From: Acridotheres tristis
Lineage: Eukaryota > Chordata > Aves > Passeriformes > Sturnidae
Reading direction: 5' to 3'
DNA: 64,000 nt
NCBI GenBank assembly: GCA_037013685.1
Contig: CM072891.1
Location: forward strand, 11,694,501-11,758,500
Shown here in pieces: positions 63,702 to 64,000 of the stretch. The translations under genes and the position numbers were made by a program. Below the pieces are notes generated by a model. It was not told where the DNA came from. It was given only the letters and a program-made list of their open reading frames with translations, and searched no databases. The number at the start of each line of letters is the position of its first letter. Position 1 is the stretch's first letter.

Positions 63702-63862
63702 TAGATGACCTGGTGCAGATGCCTCCAACTCCACCCAGCAGCCATGGCAGTGACAGTGATGGATCTCAGAGCCCTCGGTCCCTGCCTCCCTCCAGCCCAG
63801 CCCGGCCTGCTGCTCGCTCTTCTACTGCCATCTCCTCTTCACCTCTCCTCACAGCACCACAT
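63702..63862 (+). CDS. CREB3L1: CREB3L1 coding exon 5 (residues 193-246); gene continues past window
   Basis: The exon encodes [20 protein letters not shown], then a Ser/Pro-rich stretch and [14 protein letters not shown], which is nearly identical to vertebrate CREB3L1. T202-P-P-S-S206 fits a Cdc4-type phosphodegron (TPPxS); from memory, FBXW7 control of OASIS-family factors has been reported. The acceptor is a tandem CAGTAG, so an alternative start three bases later (63705) would drop Val193. The donor GTAAGG at 63863 leaves phase 0, matching the human junction before KLQG. The bZIP, transmembrane helix, S1P/S2P cleavage region and luminal domain are not in this window. The coding sequence is therefore truncated by the window edge, not by mutation. 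Confidence 0.96.
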
Positions 63863-64000
63863 GTAAGGAGGCAACAGGGCTGGGACACAGGGCTCCTTGC
63901 TGCTCAGAGGGGTTTGTAGGATTTCCAAGGCATATGTGGAGGTTCCTGCCCTTGCTAAGGTCTCCAAGCTGAAATGCTCTGTTAAGGCAATGTGATGTCT

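Noticed and set aside
32076..63862. CREB3L2 as the identity of the gene
   Set aside because: The N terminus ([14 protein letters not shown]), GPKLCSIMVKQEQ and VIKAEPKEVNQF match CREB3L1; CREB3L2 differs at all three places.
1..64000. tRNA, rRNA, microRNA or CRISPR features
   Set aside because: No cloverleaf with A/B boxes, ribosomal sequence, convincing pre-miRNA hairpin or spaced direct-repeat array was recognised.

Overview
This looks like avian nuclear genomic DNA. Several CR1-family LINE fragments, the commonest retrotransposon of birds, carry recognisable reverse-transcriptase coding and 3' ends. Exons are short, introns long, splice sites canonical, and GC-rich CpG islands sit in otherwise AT-moderate sequence. 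Nothing in it looks bacterial or viral as a whole. I cannot name the species.

Only one protein-coding gene is supported: the 5' half of CREB3L1 (OASIS), on the + strand. Exon 1 with the start codon lies at 32076-32183 in a CpG island. Exons 2 to 5 lie at 56081-56309, 60996-61156, 62714-62792 and 63702-63862. They splice in frame (phases 0, 1, 0, 1, 0) to give residues 1-246. The window ends 138 bases into intron 5, so the DNA-binding bZIP, the membrane segment and the luminal domain are beyond its right edge. The part present is the acidic activation region, three PsiKxE-type motifs and a TPPSS phosphodegron-like segment.

Layout: 1-31.4 kb is upstream of CREB3L1 and holds no gene that I recognise. 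It contains CR1 remnants at 2.2, 3.6, 6.65 and 22.5 kb, all on the + strand, and a short minus-strand CR1-like tail at 29.5 kb. At 11.85-13.15 kb two GC-rich blocks flank a degenerate GGACAC-type hexanucleotide array. CTCF-like motifs lie on either side of the array, pointing away from each other. At 22.55-23.21 kb a 653-bp solo LTR in minus orientation is nested inside a CR1 copy, with perfect 6-bp target duplications. The CREB3L1 promoter island is at 31.48-32.43 kb. Intron 1 (23.9 kb) carries two more CR1 copies, a TGGA microsatellite, a perfect 16-bp-arm inverted repeat, and a second CpG island at 49.03-49.48 kb. That island has a symmetric pair of CCAAT boxes and may be an alternative or divergent promoter.

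I did not find an undescribed biological system. The most useful leads are the intronic CpG island, the hexamer array inside its CpG region, the possible CTCF loop around the CREB3L1 promoter, an upstream ORF before CREB3L1, and a tandem NAGNAG acceptor at exon 5. Regulatory calls rest on motif reading by eye.
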